Assembly: GCA_902500775.1 (NCBI GenBank)
Contig: CABVRZ010000006.1
Span: forward strand, 85,055 to 149,054
DNA from: an uncultured Nitrospira sp.
GTDB lineage: Bacteria; Nitrospirota; Nitrospiria; Nitrospirales; Nitrospiraceae
Direction: 5' to 3'
DNA length: 64,000 bases
Every line of letters begins with the position of its first letter. Position 1 is the stretch's first letter. Below the pieces are notes generated by a model. The model searched no databases, was not told where the DNA came from, and was given only the letters and a program-made list of their open reading frames with translations. The translations under genes were made by a program, and so were the position numbers. Of the stretch, positions 18,144 through 26,684 are shown one piece after another.

Positions 18144-18794
18144 CTACTCTTTTCCTCCGCCCAGATACGACCGTTCCACACCGAAGATGATCTTGAACGA
18201 CAGTGCGATGGCCCCAAGACTGACTCCAATTAAAATGGCTCGGCGTACGGATGAGTTCAGCACGTTCAAAATCCACGAGGACACATCACCACTCAGAGGA
18301 ATCAGATACTCACCCAGCGGAACCCGTCCCATCATGACGATCACGGCTGCCACCAAGAGCACCGCCGCCTCACGACTCCTCGCCCTGAACGAGCGATAGG
18401 CCGCCGATGCGATAAAGAACGCCAGGATGGCAAACATCGTACCTTGCAACGGCACCATCATGAAGTTGTAGACCCAGCCGAAGGCGGTCATCGTGCCATC
18501 GATACTTTCTTTCCCATTGGCCCACAGCCCGACTGCGATTGTGCCGAGCATGCCGACATAGAGAACGAGGCTATACCCCCAGCCTGCTTCCTGGCGGTTG
18601 ATCTTGACCGCATGTTGATGGAACAGACTCGTCACTCCCAAGATCAACGCAAACCCGCCGACGATCTGCATCCACTTTGTGGCAGACGTGAGCATCTGCT
18701 CCGACGCCGGATGGGGCACATAGTACTGGGCGGCAAATAACAAGCCTGTGACCAACGTGATGAGGAGAGGAAGTTGTCGGCGCAGAAAAATCAT
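18144..18794 (-). CDS. Polytopic membrane protein of the GlmL-like operon
   Basis: A 216-aa protein with about six predicted spans, beginning MIFLRRQLPLLITLVTG. Family unknown. Its start is 10 nt after the stop of a 47-aa ORF whose first 27 residues are almost the same; the ribosome binding site AAGGAG overlaps that stop codon, so translation is probably coupled. A 132-nt gap with TTTTCAC-type repeats separates it from the next gene downstream. A membrane subunit of the same unknown complex as its neighbours is inferred. Confidence 0.75.
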   Translation of the reverse strand: MIFLRRQLPLLITLVTGLLFAAQYYVPHPASEQMLTSATKWMQIVGGFALILGVTSLFHQHAVKINRQEAGWGYSLVLYVGMLGTIAVGLWANGKESIDGTMTAFGWVYNFMMVPLQGTMFAILAFFIASAAYRSFRARSREAAVLLVAAVIVMMGRVPLGEYLIPLSGDVSSWILNVLNSSVRRAILIGVSLGAIALSFKIIFGVERSYLGGGKE

Positions 18795-18803
18795 GTCAGC
18801 TCC

Positions 18804-18947
18804 TTACGCAGATCCAAAACTTCCTGCGGCCAGTGCGTAGAGGTGAGCCCCTACCAAAGGCAACTGCGGCACATAGTACTGGGTAGCAACCAGCAATCCT
18901 GTGACCAGCGTGATCAACAGCGGAGGTTGTCGGCGCAAAAAGATCAT
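18804..18947 (-). CDS. 47-aa microprotein from a duplicated gene junction
   Basis: A short ORF starting at an ATG that overlaps the upstream stop codon in an ATGA arrangement. Its first 27 residues match the N-terminus of the next gene at 24 of 27 positions (MIFLRRQPPLLITLVTG against MIFLRRQLPLLITLVTG), then diverge. In another frame the 3' part encodes HWPQEVLDLRKEL, an echo of the upstream gene's C-terminus QWPQFFLDLMRDL. The segment is therefore a tandem duplication of a gene junction of about 150 bp. The product would be a one-span membrane peptide. It may be expressed through translational coupling or may be a fossil. Confidence 0.55.
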   Translation of the reverse strand: MIFLRRQPPLLITLVTGLLVATQYYVPQLPLVGAHLYALAAGSFGSA

Positions 18948-20233
18948 TTCAGGTCCCTCATGAGGTCAAGAAAGAACTGCGGCCATTGCGCGCCGGTGAT
19001 GACTCCGACGGTCGCCAAAACAGTTCCCACCGCCAGTGCCGCCAGGATCACGGCCTTCCCAATGTCCTGCCCACGCAGGGTTCCGATCTGAACCGACTCT
19101 TTGGAAAGGTAGGCGCTGGCTGCGTAGAGCTCCTCACCAATCAGGGTGTAGTCGCAGGTCGTCACGAAGAAGGGCAATTGGTGGTCCGCATCGGTTCCGG
19201 CGATCTGAATGGCCCCGGTACTGGCTCCTGTTTCCGTCAAGAGCAACGATTCGGCAAAATAATGACCCATGAAAAAATTCGCCGCGGGCTTTTTGCGCAA
19301 CATGATGCCATCGACCGCCGCCGTGTAGCTGAACTGATCCGACGTGATGAAAAAGTTTGCGTCCTCCTTGAAGAGGTCCGGCTTCCCGGCTTCCAAGTAC
19401 GCCTGTTTCGTGATCTCTTGGCAGACCGCCATCGTGATCGGCTCACGATGAGGCACCATCAGTTCCGTTTCATAGAGTGCCGCTCGTTTCGCCACCTTCC
19501 CGAGAATGACCGCCGCGGCAATCGTTGAGGGATCATGCAGATCATGGGCCCCGGTGAGATAGAGAATCGGTTTACCCAGCTCCGTGGCACGACCAATGGC
19601 TTCATCCACAGCATCCAACCCCGGAATCCGGCGCAGAAAAATCTCATGTCGCTTGGCATAACTGATCGCAAAGAACACCAGTCCGCCGAACGAAAGCCCG
19701 ATGATCAAATTATTGAGCTGATTCCAATTAAACCAGTTGGCCGTGGGCGTCGCGATCTGGACCGCACTGAAGACGCGCTGATCAGCCTGTATGGTGGCCA
19801 CGGCAACAGCATAGGGGCGATCATCCTTGATCTCCAGGCCCTTCACAGTCTTGATGGTCGCCTGATGCCACGTCTTCTCTGCCGTCCTGGTCCACCAGGC
19901 GGTTTTTATGTCTTTGACGTACTTGGAATGGGATGGAAATTCTGCGACGACCGTCAATTTTTGAGGATCCGTCGCAGACACATCACCGACTAGCACCTGA
20001 TATCGGACATCCGGACCATCACTCGGCAGAGGCGCCCATTGCACGGTGAGACTTTCTCCTCCGTCATCCGGCGTATCGAACACTCGCACATCTTGCGGAG
20101 CCGTAATCAGAGGCTCTGCAAAGGCATGTGATGCCAATACACTCATTATCGAGACAATCGCGAATAGCAGCCAGCAGGCTGAGCAAGCATACAAACGCTT
20201 CACGACATACGTTTCACGTTTCACGCAATTCAC
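18944..20233 (-). CDS. Membrane protein with fibronectin-III-like N-terminal domain (DUF6754-like)
   Basis: A 429-aa protein starting at a GTG that overlaps the upstream stop (GTGA). A signal-like segment (LLFAIVSIMSVLASHAFA) is followed by a domain of about 110 residues resembling fibronectin type III (VRVFDTPDDGGESLTVQW, DDRPYAVAVATIQ). Next come a membrane span (LNNLIIGLSFGGLVFFAIS), a cytoplasmic alpha/beta domain (LGKPILYLTGAHDLHDPSTIAAAVIL), and a C-terminal span (KAVILAALAVGTVLATVGVI). I recall this pattern from DUF6754 proteins, without certainty. It shares 4-nt overlaps with both neighbours and so is tightly coupled in the GlmL-like operon. Function unknown. Confidence 0.78.
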   Translation of the reverse strand: MNCVKRETYVVKRLYACSACWLLFAIVSIMSVLASHAFAEPLITAPQDVRVFDTPDDGGESLTVQWAPLPSDGPDVRYQVLVGDVSATDPQKLTVVAEFPSHSKYVKDIKTAWWTRTAEKTWHQATIKTVKGLEIKDDRPYAVAVATIQADQRVFSAVQIATPTANWFNWNQLNNLIIGLSFGGLVFFAISYAKRHEIFLRRIPGLDAVDEAIGRATELGKPILYLTGAHDLHDPSTIAAAVILGKVAKRAALYETELMVPHREPITMAVCQEITKQAYLEAGKPDLFKEDANFFITSDQFSYTAAVDGIMLRKKPAANFFMGHYFAESLLLTETGASTGAIQIAGTDADHQLPFFVTTCDYTLIGEELYAASAYLSKESVQIGTLRGQDIGKAVILAALAVGTVLATVGVITGAQWPQFFLDLMRDLK

Positions 20234-21354
20234 ACCCCTTCAATCACTTCGATATTCGTCCGTGGGATCACGACGGTCTTTCCGTCAGTAAAGGTGACTT
20301 CCAAGACGCGCACCTCACTTTCCGTGGCAATCTTGGTCAGCTCGGACGGGAGCGCCGACACTTCACCGATTCGTCCAAACATCGGGTCACGGATGATCCG
20401 AACGGGATCACCAAGGCTGATGCCTTCTCGTTGCGATTGGCCCGCTGTCTTCGCCTGCCCTTCTCCCTGTGGAATGATAATCTCCGGACGAATGACACCG
20501 GCCCTGATCTGTGTCGCTCCTGAGATCGAGGCTTTCTGGCCGGCATGAGCTGAGAGAAGTTTGAACGTCTTCGCAGCCATAGGAATGGATCCGAACCCCT
20601 CGGTCAGGATCAAGGTAAACCCCACCTGTTCGGTTCCCGTAATGGCGACGCCTAAGTCATAGCCCAGCAAGGCACGGAGGTCTTCGTCATGAATCCCGCC
20701 GACCACCACACCGGCCGCTCCGACCGCCTTCGCCTGTTTCATCGTCTCGGCTGAAAGAAACGAGCCTCCCACTACCACCTTTCCCTTCATGGCGGACGTG
20801 AGATGAGTCGGCATCAATGGTTCATCCGGAGCTGTGACCGCCATCACGATCTCACCGGAGGTCTCCCCACCGATACCGAAAATGCCTTGGACTAAGCTAC
20901 AGGTCGTCTCCACCACGACACCCTGTTCCGGAATCGTCTCGGTGATCATGCCATCCACATAAGCGAGCAACTCCAGCACTCGAGGCGGCTCACGTAACAA
21001 GACCTGCCCCGTCACGGACGAGATTGATTCGATCGTGCCAGAAACCGGCGATCGAATTTCCGTCTTGAACCATGTGATCAGCGGTTTGTTCTCCGCCAGG
21101 ACCTCCCCCTTCGTGACCACATCACCTTCTTGTTTGGTCAGATACCCTGTCATCTCGCCTGGAGTGACGCTGAGCTGATTAGCGAGGTTGATGGGGAAGA
21201 CTTTTCCAGGCAACTCAGCTTTGGCCACTACCTGATCGGACCGGACCCGATCGCCGACGGCGACTAAGACCTTGCCCGGCAGAGGCAACATCCGTCGACG
21301 GTGGATGATTGTATGCGCAGTGACTGTCAGGCCTGGAGTATAGGAGTGCGCCAT
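20230..21354 (-). CDS. Lipoyl/barrel-sandwich-like protein with C-terminal KOW-like segment
   Basis: A 374-aa cytoplasmic protein. The N-terminal half has two sandwich-like elements typical of biotinyl/lipoyl carrier or membrane-fusion domains (LPLPGKVLVAVGDRVRSDQVVAKAEL; YLTKQEGDVVTKGEVLAENKPL; EIRSPVSGTIESI). The attachment lysine context MKM is not seen, so no cofactor is predicted. The central part is Gly-rich (VVGGSFLSAETMKQAKAVGAAGVVVGG). The C-terminus reads LGDPVRIIRDPMFGRIGEVSALP, a KOW-like beta motif as in NusG. It overlaps the next gene by 4 nt. Its role in the cluster is unknown. Confidence 0.72.
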   Translation of the reverse strand: MAHSYTPGLTVTAHTIIHRRRMLPLPGKVLVAVGDRVRSDQVVAKAELPGKVFPINLANQLSVTPGEMTGYLTKQEGDVVTKGEVLAENKPLITWFKTEIRSPVSGTIESISSVTGQVLLREPPRVLELLAYVDGMITETIPEQGVVVETTCSLVQGIFGIGGETSGEIVMAVTAPDEPLMPTHLTSAMKGKVVVGGSFLSAETMKQAKAVGAAGVVVGGIHDEDLRALLGYDLGVAITGTEQVGFTLILTEGFGSIPMAAKTFKLLSAHAGQKASISGATQIRAGVIRPEIIIPQGEGQAKTAGQSQREGISLGDPVRIIRDPMFGRIGEVSALPSELTKIATESEVRVLEVTFTDGKTVVIPRTNIEVIEGV

Positions 21355-21419
21355 GTTAGCAATAGTCCTGAGTGCTAAGGACTGAGGACTGAGATAGTGG
21401 ATATGTTCGAAGCGTTACC

Positions 21420-23261
21420 TCAGCCCTCATCGCTCGGTGCTGGATAGAGATCAACTGAGTTGAACCATTTCGTGAGGGACGCCACACGAGCCTGTTGCTC
21501 AGCCGGCAGTTTCAGCGGCCGCCCTCGTCCATCGAGCAGGAGTCCCACGACGCCACCATGAACTTCTTTGGCCGCCGCCACACCTGCTCCGGCACCCATG
21601 CTGACACCTTTGGCAGGCTGAATCTTGAGCATGGCCTTTTGCTCAGATTCCAATGGAAACAACTTCAGTTCGCCGAACCTCAGTTGTTCCTTGGTGATCG
21701 TTCCATCAGGCCACGTCGCCTCAACGTCGGCGCAGACTTCGCCGTTTTTCCCCTGACCAATCGGTGCCACACAAGTCCCGAGATAGATCATGCAATCTCG
21801 TACGAATACATCGGTGGCGGCCTGTTCGTTGATCGTCGACAACACCCCGAGATGTGGCATCATGAAGATGCTGTCGACCGACAGTCTCGTACAACCCATC
21901 GGTTCGTAGGCATCGACCATCATCAGCATCGATTGAATCCGGCGTGGGGCATGAGAGAGAATCCCCCCGCTACCGACGATTAAATCTAGCTTCAACATAT
22001 CGATCAGCGACTTGCCGGATGTGTGTTGTTCAAACACATCAGAGATCGTCCGTTCCTGCTGCACACCTTTCAATCCCGTGGCCAGCGACTTGTGATGAAT
22101 CAAGGCCAGCCGCAAGGCTTCACGCGCGATCGCTTGCTCAATTTGCAACTCGTCAAGCGTTTGCGGAATGGTCGTCGGACGGATCATCTTGTTCTTGATG
22201 CGATTGCGCAGCGTCTGTTCATCGATCGTGAACGGCACCCATCGCATGATATTGGCGAGTCCCGCTTCAGCCAGAACATTCGATACGCTGTAGGACATCC
22301 CAAGATTAGCACTGACCGTCCGATTGAACAGCCCGTCGAATACGGAAAACACATCGGTCGTGGCTCCACCGATATCGACACCAATGAGGTTGAGATGTTC
22401 CCGCTTGGCAATGGCCTCCATAATAAGGCCGACTGCGGCGGGAGTCGGCATGATCGGCGCACCGGCCATCTCGATCAGCTTCTTATACCCAGGTGCCTGC
22501 TGCATGACGTGTTCTAGGAAGAGATCATGGATCTTGTTTCGCGCCGGCGCGAGATTCTCTCGCTCGAGCACTGGTCGAATGTTGTCCGTCACGACGAGTG
22601 CGGATTTCGTTTCGAGGATGTTTCTGACTTGCGGCTGCGCTTCCTTGTTACCGGCATAGATCAACGGCAACTTGTACGTCACACCGAATCTCGGCCGTGG
22701 CTCGGCCGCCGCCACATACTCGGCCATCTCCACCACATGATTCACCGCTCCACCGTCCGTCCCCCCGGCCATCAAGATCATGTCCGGCCTCATGGAACGG
22801 ATGCGCTCAATCTTCTCATGCGGCAACCGGCCATCATTCGCCGCCAACACATCGATGACAATGGCCCCGGCTCCCAACGCCGCCCGTTGGGCACTTTCGC
22901 CCGTCATGTTCTGCACGACGCCAGTCACCATCATTTGCAAACCACCACCGGCGCTGCTGGTAGAGATGTAGATATCAACACCGGTCTTGTCATCGCGACA
23001 AGGCGTGATGATCTGATCACCATCCAAAATCTTACGGCCAGACAGCTCTTCAATTTCCGCGATGGCGTTCAAGACCCCGCGCGTCACATCCTCGAACGGA
23101 GCCTCAACGGTCGTCGGTGCTTCACCACGATAGGTCTGTCGATAGGTGTCCCCAACTTTCTCGATGAGAATGGCTTTAGTCGTGGTACTGCCACAATCCG
23201 TGGCGACAATGACGTTGAGGGGATGGGCAGTCTTAGCCGATCCGTGGTCTGCCATTAGCAA
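21420..23261 (-). CDS. GlmL/MutL-like ASKHA-fold ATPase (glutamate mutase accessory family)
   Basis: A 613-aa protein of the GlmL family, MutL-type activators of B12-dependent glutamate mutase. Actin/hexokinase-fold motifs are clear: VATDCGSTTTKAILIEK near residue 20 (phosphate 1), GVDIGGATTDVFSVFDG near 295 (phosphate 2), and VGSGGILSHA as an adenosine-type loop. No mutase subunits (GlmS/GlmE) are nearby; instead it is surrounded by membrane proteins. This gene and its neighbours may therefore form a system in which the ATPase does something other than reactivate a mutase, which is an inference. It follows a 123-aa gene after about 100 nt of short direct repeats. An alternative start is the Met at residue 3. 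Confidence 0.85.
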   Translation of the reverse strand: MLMADHGSAKTAHPLNVIVATDCGSTTTKAILIEKVGDTYRQTYRGEAPTTVEAPFEDVTRGVLNAIAEIEELSGRKILDGDQIITPCRDDKTGVDIYISTSSAGGGLQMMVTGVVQNMTGESAQRAALGAGAIVIDVLAANDGRLPHEKIERIRSMRPDMILMAGGTDGGAVNHVVEMAEYVAAAEPRPRFGVTYKLPLIYAGNKEAQPQVRNILETKSALVVTDNIRPVLERENLAPARNKIHDLFLEHVMQQAPGYKKLIEMAGAPIMPTPAAVGLIMEAIAKREHLNLIGVDIGGATTDVFSVFDGLFNRTVSANLGMSYSVSNVLAEAGLANIMRWVPFTIDEQTLRNRIKNKMIRPTTIPQTLDELQIEQAIAREALRLALIHHKSLATGLKGVQQERTISDVFEQHTSGKSLIDMLKLDLIVGSGGILSHAPRRIQSMLMMVDAYEPMGCTRLSVDSIFMMPHLGVLSTINEQAATDVFVRDCMIYLGTCVAPIGQGKNGEVCADVEATWPDGTITKEQLRFGELKLFPLESEQKAMLKIQPAKGVSMGAGAGVAAAKEVHGGVVGLLLDGRGRPLKLPAEQQARVASLTKWFNSVDLYPAPSDEG

Positions 23262-23361
23262 CCACTCCGGCTAAGACTGCGTTGCTCGTCGTACGTGAAG
23301 CGTAAAGCGTGAGGAATTGGGAACGAAAGGCGCTTCACGAGATACGCTTCACAGCGGTATG

Positions 23362-23733
23362 TCATTGAGCCGTGGCTCCCTGTGGGGAGGACTTGGCTTC
23401 AATGATAGCGATGAGACGGGTCACGGTGTCACGACGTTCGAGCAATCGTGCGACCTGTTCAACTTCCTTAGTATTGAAGGCACAGTCAAGGATGGGGGTG
23501 AGAAAATGCAGCGCCTGGCTGCCCAGAAAATTCATCGGTCCCATGGACTCCAAGAACATCGTCGCCGGCGCCGCCATCCGACGTTTCACGATCACCTCGG
23601 CAATCCTCTCCAGCAACTGAACATCTTCATCTGCAAGAGGCTGATTCTCAGGCTGAACGGCAAAAGCACGGCGTAGACCGGCCCGAACTTTTGTCAGTTT
23701 TCCAGTAACGTTTTGACTGAAGAACGATCGCAT
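23362..23733 (-). CDS. Small helical protein, first gene of the GlmL-like operon
   Basis: A 123-aa soluble protein of unknown family, predicted almost fully alpha-helical. A basic N-terminus (VRAGLRRAF) is followed by a segment with conserved-looking character (RRMAAPATMFLESMGPMNFLGSQALHFL). Its start lies about 40 nt downstream of a strong promoter. No signal peptide. A regulatory or adaptor role is possible but unsupported. Confidence 0.7.
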   Translation of the reverse strand: MRSFFSQNVTGKLTKVRAGLRRAFAVQPENQPLADEDVQLLERIAEVIVKRRMAAPATMFLESMGPMNFLGSQALHFLTPILDCAFNTKEVEQVARLLERRDTVTRLIAIIEAKSSPQGATAQ

Positions 23734-23771
23734 ACGTATAGGTCAGGAGAGGCAAACCTCAAACGAGCCGC

Positions 23772-23800
23772 ATTATATGAAGGAGGTACAAGAGAGTCAA
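23772..23800 (-). promoter_or_regulatory. Near-consensus sigma70 promoter of the GlmL-like operon
   Basis: On the minus strand TTGACT (23800-23795) and TATAAT (23777-23772) are 17 bp apart, which predicts a start about 30 nt before the 123-aa gene. Only one base differs from the full consensus, so strong constitutive expression is expected unless the promoter is repressed. Confidence 0.8.
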
Positions 23801-23976
23801 TTCAATGAACCGCCCTGCCGGCACACACGTCAACGGCGAAAGGCGATTATCGAGCGGTATCGTACGCCGATGTAGCCAATGAGAGGCAGTTAGTTTAAAC
23901 TCGTTCGTGACGGTACGAAGCCAGCTCACGGCTGAGCAATAGATCGCTGCACGTGGTCAGAAGTTAGATTTCGACT

Positions 23977-24249
23977 ATGAAGCTTGAGTGGGATCCGCGC
24001 AAGGCTGAGAGCAATCTTCGTAAACACGGAGTCTCGTTTGACGAAGCAGGATCCGTATTTCTGGATCGCCTAGCTCTTTCTGGCCCCGACCCAGATCACT
24101 CTTTAGGCGAAGTGCGGTACATTACCTTTGGGATGTCCCGCTTGGGTCGGCTACTGGTCCTTTCGCATACAAATCGGCCCGATGCCATTCGAATTATCAA
24201 TGCCCGTCGCATGACACGTAGCGAAAGGAAAATCTATGAAGAGGGGTAA
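23977..24249 (+). CDS. brnT: BrnT-family ribonuclease toxin
   Basis: A 90-aa protein with the BrnT signature throughout: LEWDPRKAESNLRKHGVSFDEA, then VFLDRLA, YITFGMS, RLLVLSHT, and IRIINARRMTRSERKIYE. BrnT is a RelE-fold ribonuclease toxin held in check by a DNA-binding antitoxin encoded just downstream. Here the downstream ORF overlaps or abuts within a few bases, as expected. No clear Shine-Dalgarno sequence is seen before the ATG. It is the first gene of a small accessory islet with base usage different from the flanking operons. Confidence 0.88.
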   Translation: MKLEWDPRKAESNLRKHGVSFDEAGSVFLDRLALSGPDPDHSLGEVRYITFGMSRLGRLLVLSHTNRPDAIRIINARRMTRSERKIYEEG

Positions 24250-24256
24250 GGACGAA

Positions 24257-24490
24257 ATGCGCTCGGAATACAAACGCTCGGACTTTACAAAGTTAGAAAG
24301 AGGGAAATTTTATTCAGCTGTAGCCGCAGGAACTTCTGTTGCCTTGTTAGAGCCGGCTATTGCCAAAGCGTTTCCCACATCAAAAGCTGTAAATGAAGCA
24401 CTGGCTGGCCTGCTCGTATTGACTGAGAAAACAACACGCATACCCCGGCGCTCAACTCGGAGGCGTAGAAAGACAGCTCGGACCACTTAG
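24257..24490 (+). CDS. Antitoxin partner of the BrnT toxin
   Basis: A 77-aa protein read from the ATG at 24257, which has TAAGGA at 6-nt spacing; an in-frame ATG at 24236 overlaps the toxin gene. The sequence FTKLERGKFYSAVAAGTSVALLEPAIAKAFPTSKAVNEALAGLL has the form of small antitoxins that pair with BrnT or RelE-like toxins (GKFY ... LDPDVAxxFPxSExVNEALR). It is not the CopG-like BrnA type. The C-terminus is very basic (RRSTRRRRKTART). Likely neutralises the toxin and represses the pair's promoter. Confidence 0.75.
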   Translation: MRSEYKRSDFTKLERGKFYSAVAAGTSVALLEPAIAKAFPTSKAVNEALAGLLVLTEKTTRIPRRSTRRRRKTARTT

Positions 24491-24642
24491 CGATGCGGAC
24501 GCTCATTTTTTAGGCCGAACCCCCTATTCTTTGCGCCTAAACGTTTAGCCTTACCTAGGAAGGCTACAAGCACCTCTTTGCCCAACTTGGCTATTCCGCA
24601 CAAGTCAGCATTGTCGCCCAGTAATTTCCCCTCATTAGGCTG

Positions 24643-25163
24643 ATCCGCTCTTCCGGCCACCCTCGCCGGCTTGGTGCAACATTTGTCCACTCTGCGTTTA
24701 CACTCGGCGGTCGTGCACCTTACTTTGATCCCAAAGACGGAGATGTAAACTGGTTCGGTGGCGGCCAGCTTCGCCTGCATCCATTCAAATTACACGCCGT
24801 TGAAGGCTCTATCGACTATCGCAAGACGGACATCAGCTCCACCACCGTCAGAACCTTTCCCGTGCAAGGGTCTGCCTTGATTTATCCATTTGCACCAAAC
24901 GGCTCTCTCCTTTCATTCTCGGCGGAGCCGGCTGGTACTTTACCAATGTCGAAGGCCCTCACGGTTTCGACAAAACGCAACATCGGTTCGGCGCTCATGT
25001 GGGAGGCGGTCTCCAGCTCTTTCTCAGCGAACATCTCTCACTCGACGGTACCTACCGCCATATCTGGCTTGAGAAAATCGACTCCAAGGACGCCTCCCTG
25101 CATGATAAGCGATTTCAGGATAACGGGCACGTGGTGACCTTTGGATTAAACTTGCACTTCTAG
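24643..25163 (+). pseudogene. Frameshifted, 5'-truncated outer-membrane beta-barrel gene
   Basis: Two consecutive reading frames give one coherent beta-barrel C-terminal half. The first (about 24673-24903) reads FTLGGRAPYFDPKDGDVNWF, then HAVEGSIDYRKTDIS and ALIYPFAPNG. From 24903 a different frame continues LSPFILGGAGWYFTNVEGPH, then LFLSEHLSLDGTYRHIWLEK, and ends VTFGLNLHF with stop at 25161, the terminal aromatic expected of an outer-membrane strand. One missing base near 24902 explains the switch. No signal peptide or start is found upstream. This is a decayed porin-family protein; a sequencing error would explain the frameshift but not the missing 5' end. Confidence 0.7.
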
Positions 25164-25539
25164 CGTTGGCTCGATTGAGGCAATAGTCGGCCTTGTTGGG
25201 CAGATACCTCTGGCCAGCTCATCCACCCAACCATTCGCGAGGCCGTGGCCAGAGTTGTCGACACTAACATCCCCGCGGGTAGACAAACCCAGGAAGCTTG
25301 CGCGTAACTTATTGCGAAACTCGGTTGTTCCGCGAAAGTCAACTTCATCCCATAGTAGTTTCTGTCACCTCTTGTCATAACTACCAAAGAATGTGCTTTG
25401 GGGTGGAACACTCGGCCACCCGCTCCGTAAGCATTGACAAGCACTCTGGCACGCGCAAGAATCAGCCTTCTATTTTAGATTTGTGGGTGTGCCCTGTGCC
25501 GATTGCCATTTTGAGTAGCTAGACACTGCAACCACCCCC
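25164..25539. other. Gene-free stretch in the accessory islet
   Basis: No gene with a ribosome binding site or known motif is seen on either strand. A 94-aa minus-strand open frame here has no recognisable domain and is probably chance. Confidence 0.45.
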
Positions 25540-26496
25540 ATGGCTCAACTCATCGTCCGAAAACGTATAACCTTTCAAAGTTTTGGTGCATCTAAGTGGC
25601 GAAAGCAAGATCATACGACACCCCTCTCCCTGCAGTTGGCACAGGCTAAGGCTCTCCTTTACTTAGATGAGGAGCTCTCCCCCTACAAACGAGATGTGAT
25701 CATGATCCCAGACGGGCGTGTTGAACTCCACTACATTCCAGCGCCAACAGATCTCATCAAGAGTATCTCTTGCAAGGGAGCAGGCAGTAGAGCGGCAGCT
25801 AAAGTCCTCTATGACGCCTACGTCGAGGCACACTCCAAGTTTGAAGCCCTCCTCTACTCAGCTGGAAAGGTTCGGTATCTGTTTCACATGGAACCGGAGT
25901 CAATAACCGACTTCTTTTCGGATAGTTTCAGATCTAAGGGCCTAGTTGAGTGGAGCGTTGACGGAGAATCATTCAGGCCGTTTCAGCCGAGGCTTCTCAA
26001 ACCACGCGGCCGAAACCCGGTATACACAGCAGCTCAGCTAATCACTCCTATACGCTGGCATGAAATGCAACTCGCTGCTGACAATGGTGAGTTTCCGGAT
26101 GGCGAACTCCTTGAACTCTACAGAATCCGAGGTAAGGCAGCTTGGCAGCAGCTTAGTTCTGCAGCTATTGAAGCATCAATCATCTCTGAAACACTACTGC
26201 GGGCATATGGTCTAAAGGTACTCAAGGAAAGCGGTTTTAGCAACAACAAGCTCAAGCGCCTTAGTGACGAACTCACCTTCAATAACCTTCTAAACATTGT
26301 GCTCCCACTTTCTCTTGGCAGGACAGACCTACGCCGCGTTGAGTCTGCTATTGAGGCTGTCGATCGCTTGCGAGGCATCCGAAACGATCTAGTTCATGGA
26401 AATATCACTCAGAAGGATGTAGCGCCACTACGAGTTGAACAAGGAATCGACGGCGCAATCAAGCTTGTCCGTTTTCTTCAGGCAAAGCTCGCCTAG
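25540..26496 (+). CDS. HEPN-like domain protein of unknown function
   Basis: A 318-aa cytoplasmic protein. The C-terminal 130 residues are alpha-helical and contain RNDLVH (Arg281 to His286), the Rx4-6H motif of HEPN RNases, in the context LRGIRNDLVHGNITQKD. The N-terminal 180 residues are mixed alpha/beta and unknown to me. HEPN proteins often act as toxins, in defence or in abortive infection; there is no adjacent nucleotidyltransferase (MNT) partner. Its place in an islet with a toxin-antitoxin pair and a pseudogene supports horizontal origin. The start ATG follows a C-rich region without a clear Shine-Dalgarno sequence. Confidence 0.72.
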   Translation: MAQLIVRKRITFQSFGASKWRKQDHTTPLSLQLAQAKALLYLDEELSPYKRDVIMIPDGRVELHYIPAPTDLIKSISCKGAGSRAAAKVLYDAYVEAHSKFEALLYSAGKVRYLFHMEPESITDFFSDSFRSKGLVEWSVDGESFRPFQPRLLKPRGRNPVYTAAQLITPIRWHEMQLAADNGEFPDGELLELYRIRGKAAWQQLSSAAIEASIISETLLRAYGLKVLKESGFSNNKLKRLSDELTFNNLLNIVLPLSLGRTDLRRVESAIEAVDRLRGIRNDLVHGNITQKDVAPLRVEQGIDGAIKLVRFLQAKLA

Positions 26497-26684
26497 TTAT
26501 ACCTATGTCTCTCTCCTAATTAAACGTTAGGTCTCGCTGCTCTGAAAATCCCGGTGACGACTGCGAGTGCTGCATCTTTATCACTTACAATTACGCGGAC
26601 CCAGTTGAATCTATAACTACCCGCATAAACGGGCCTTCTCACAACGCGCGTTCGGCGAGCAAGAATGACGACCTGGCTACTTCC

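Noticed and set aside
24487..24780. Minus-strand 97-codon ORF opposite the beta-barrel pseudogene
   Set aside because: It runs antisense to a clearly recognisable though broken gene and shows no known domain.
26497..26684. GTTAGGT-like sequence after the HEPN gene, considered as an integron attC site
   Set aside because: No matching inverse core site or integrase; chance similarity.
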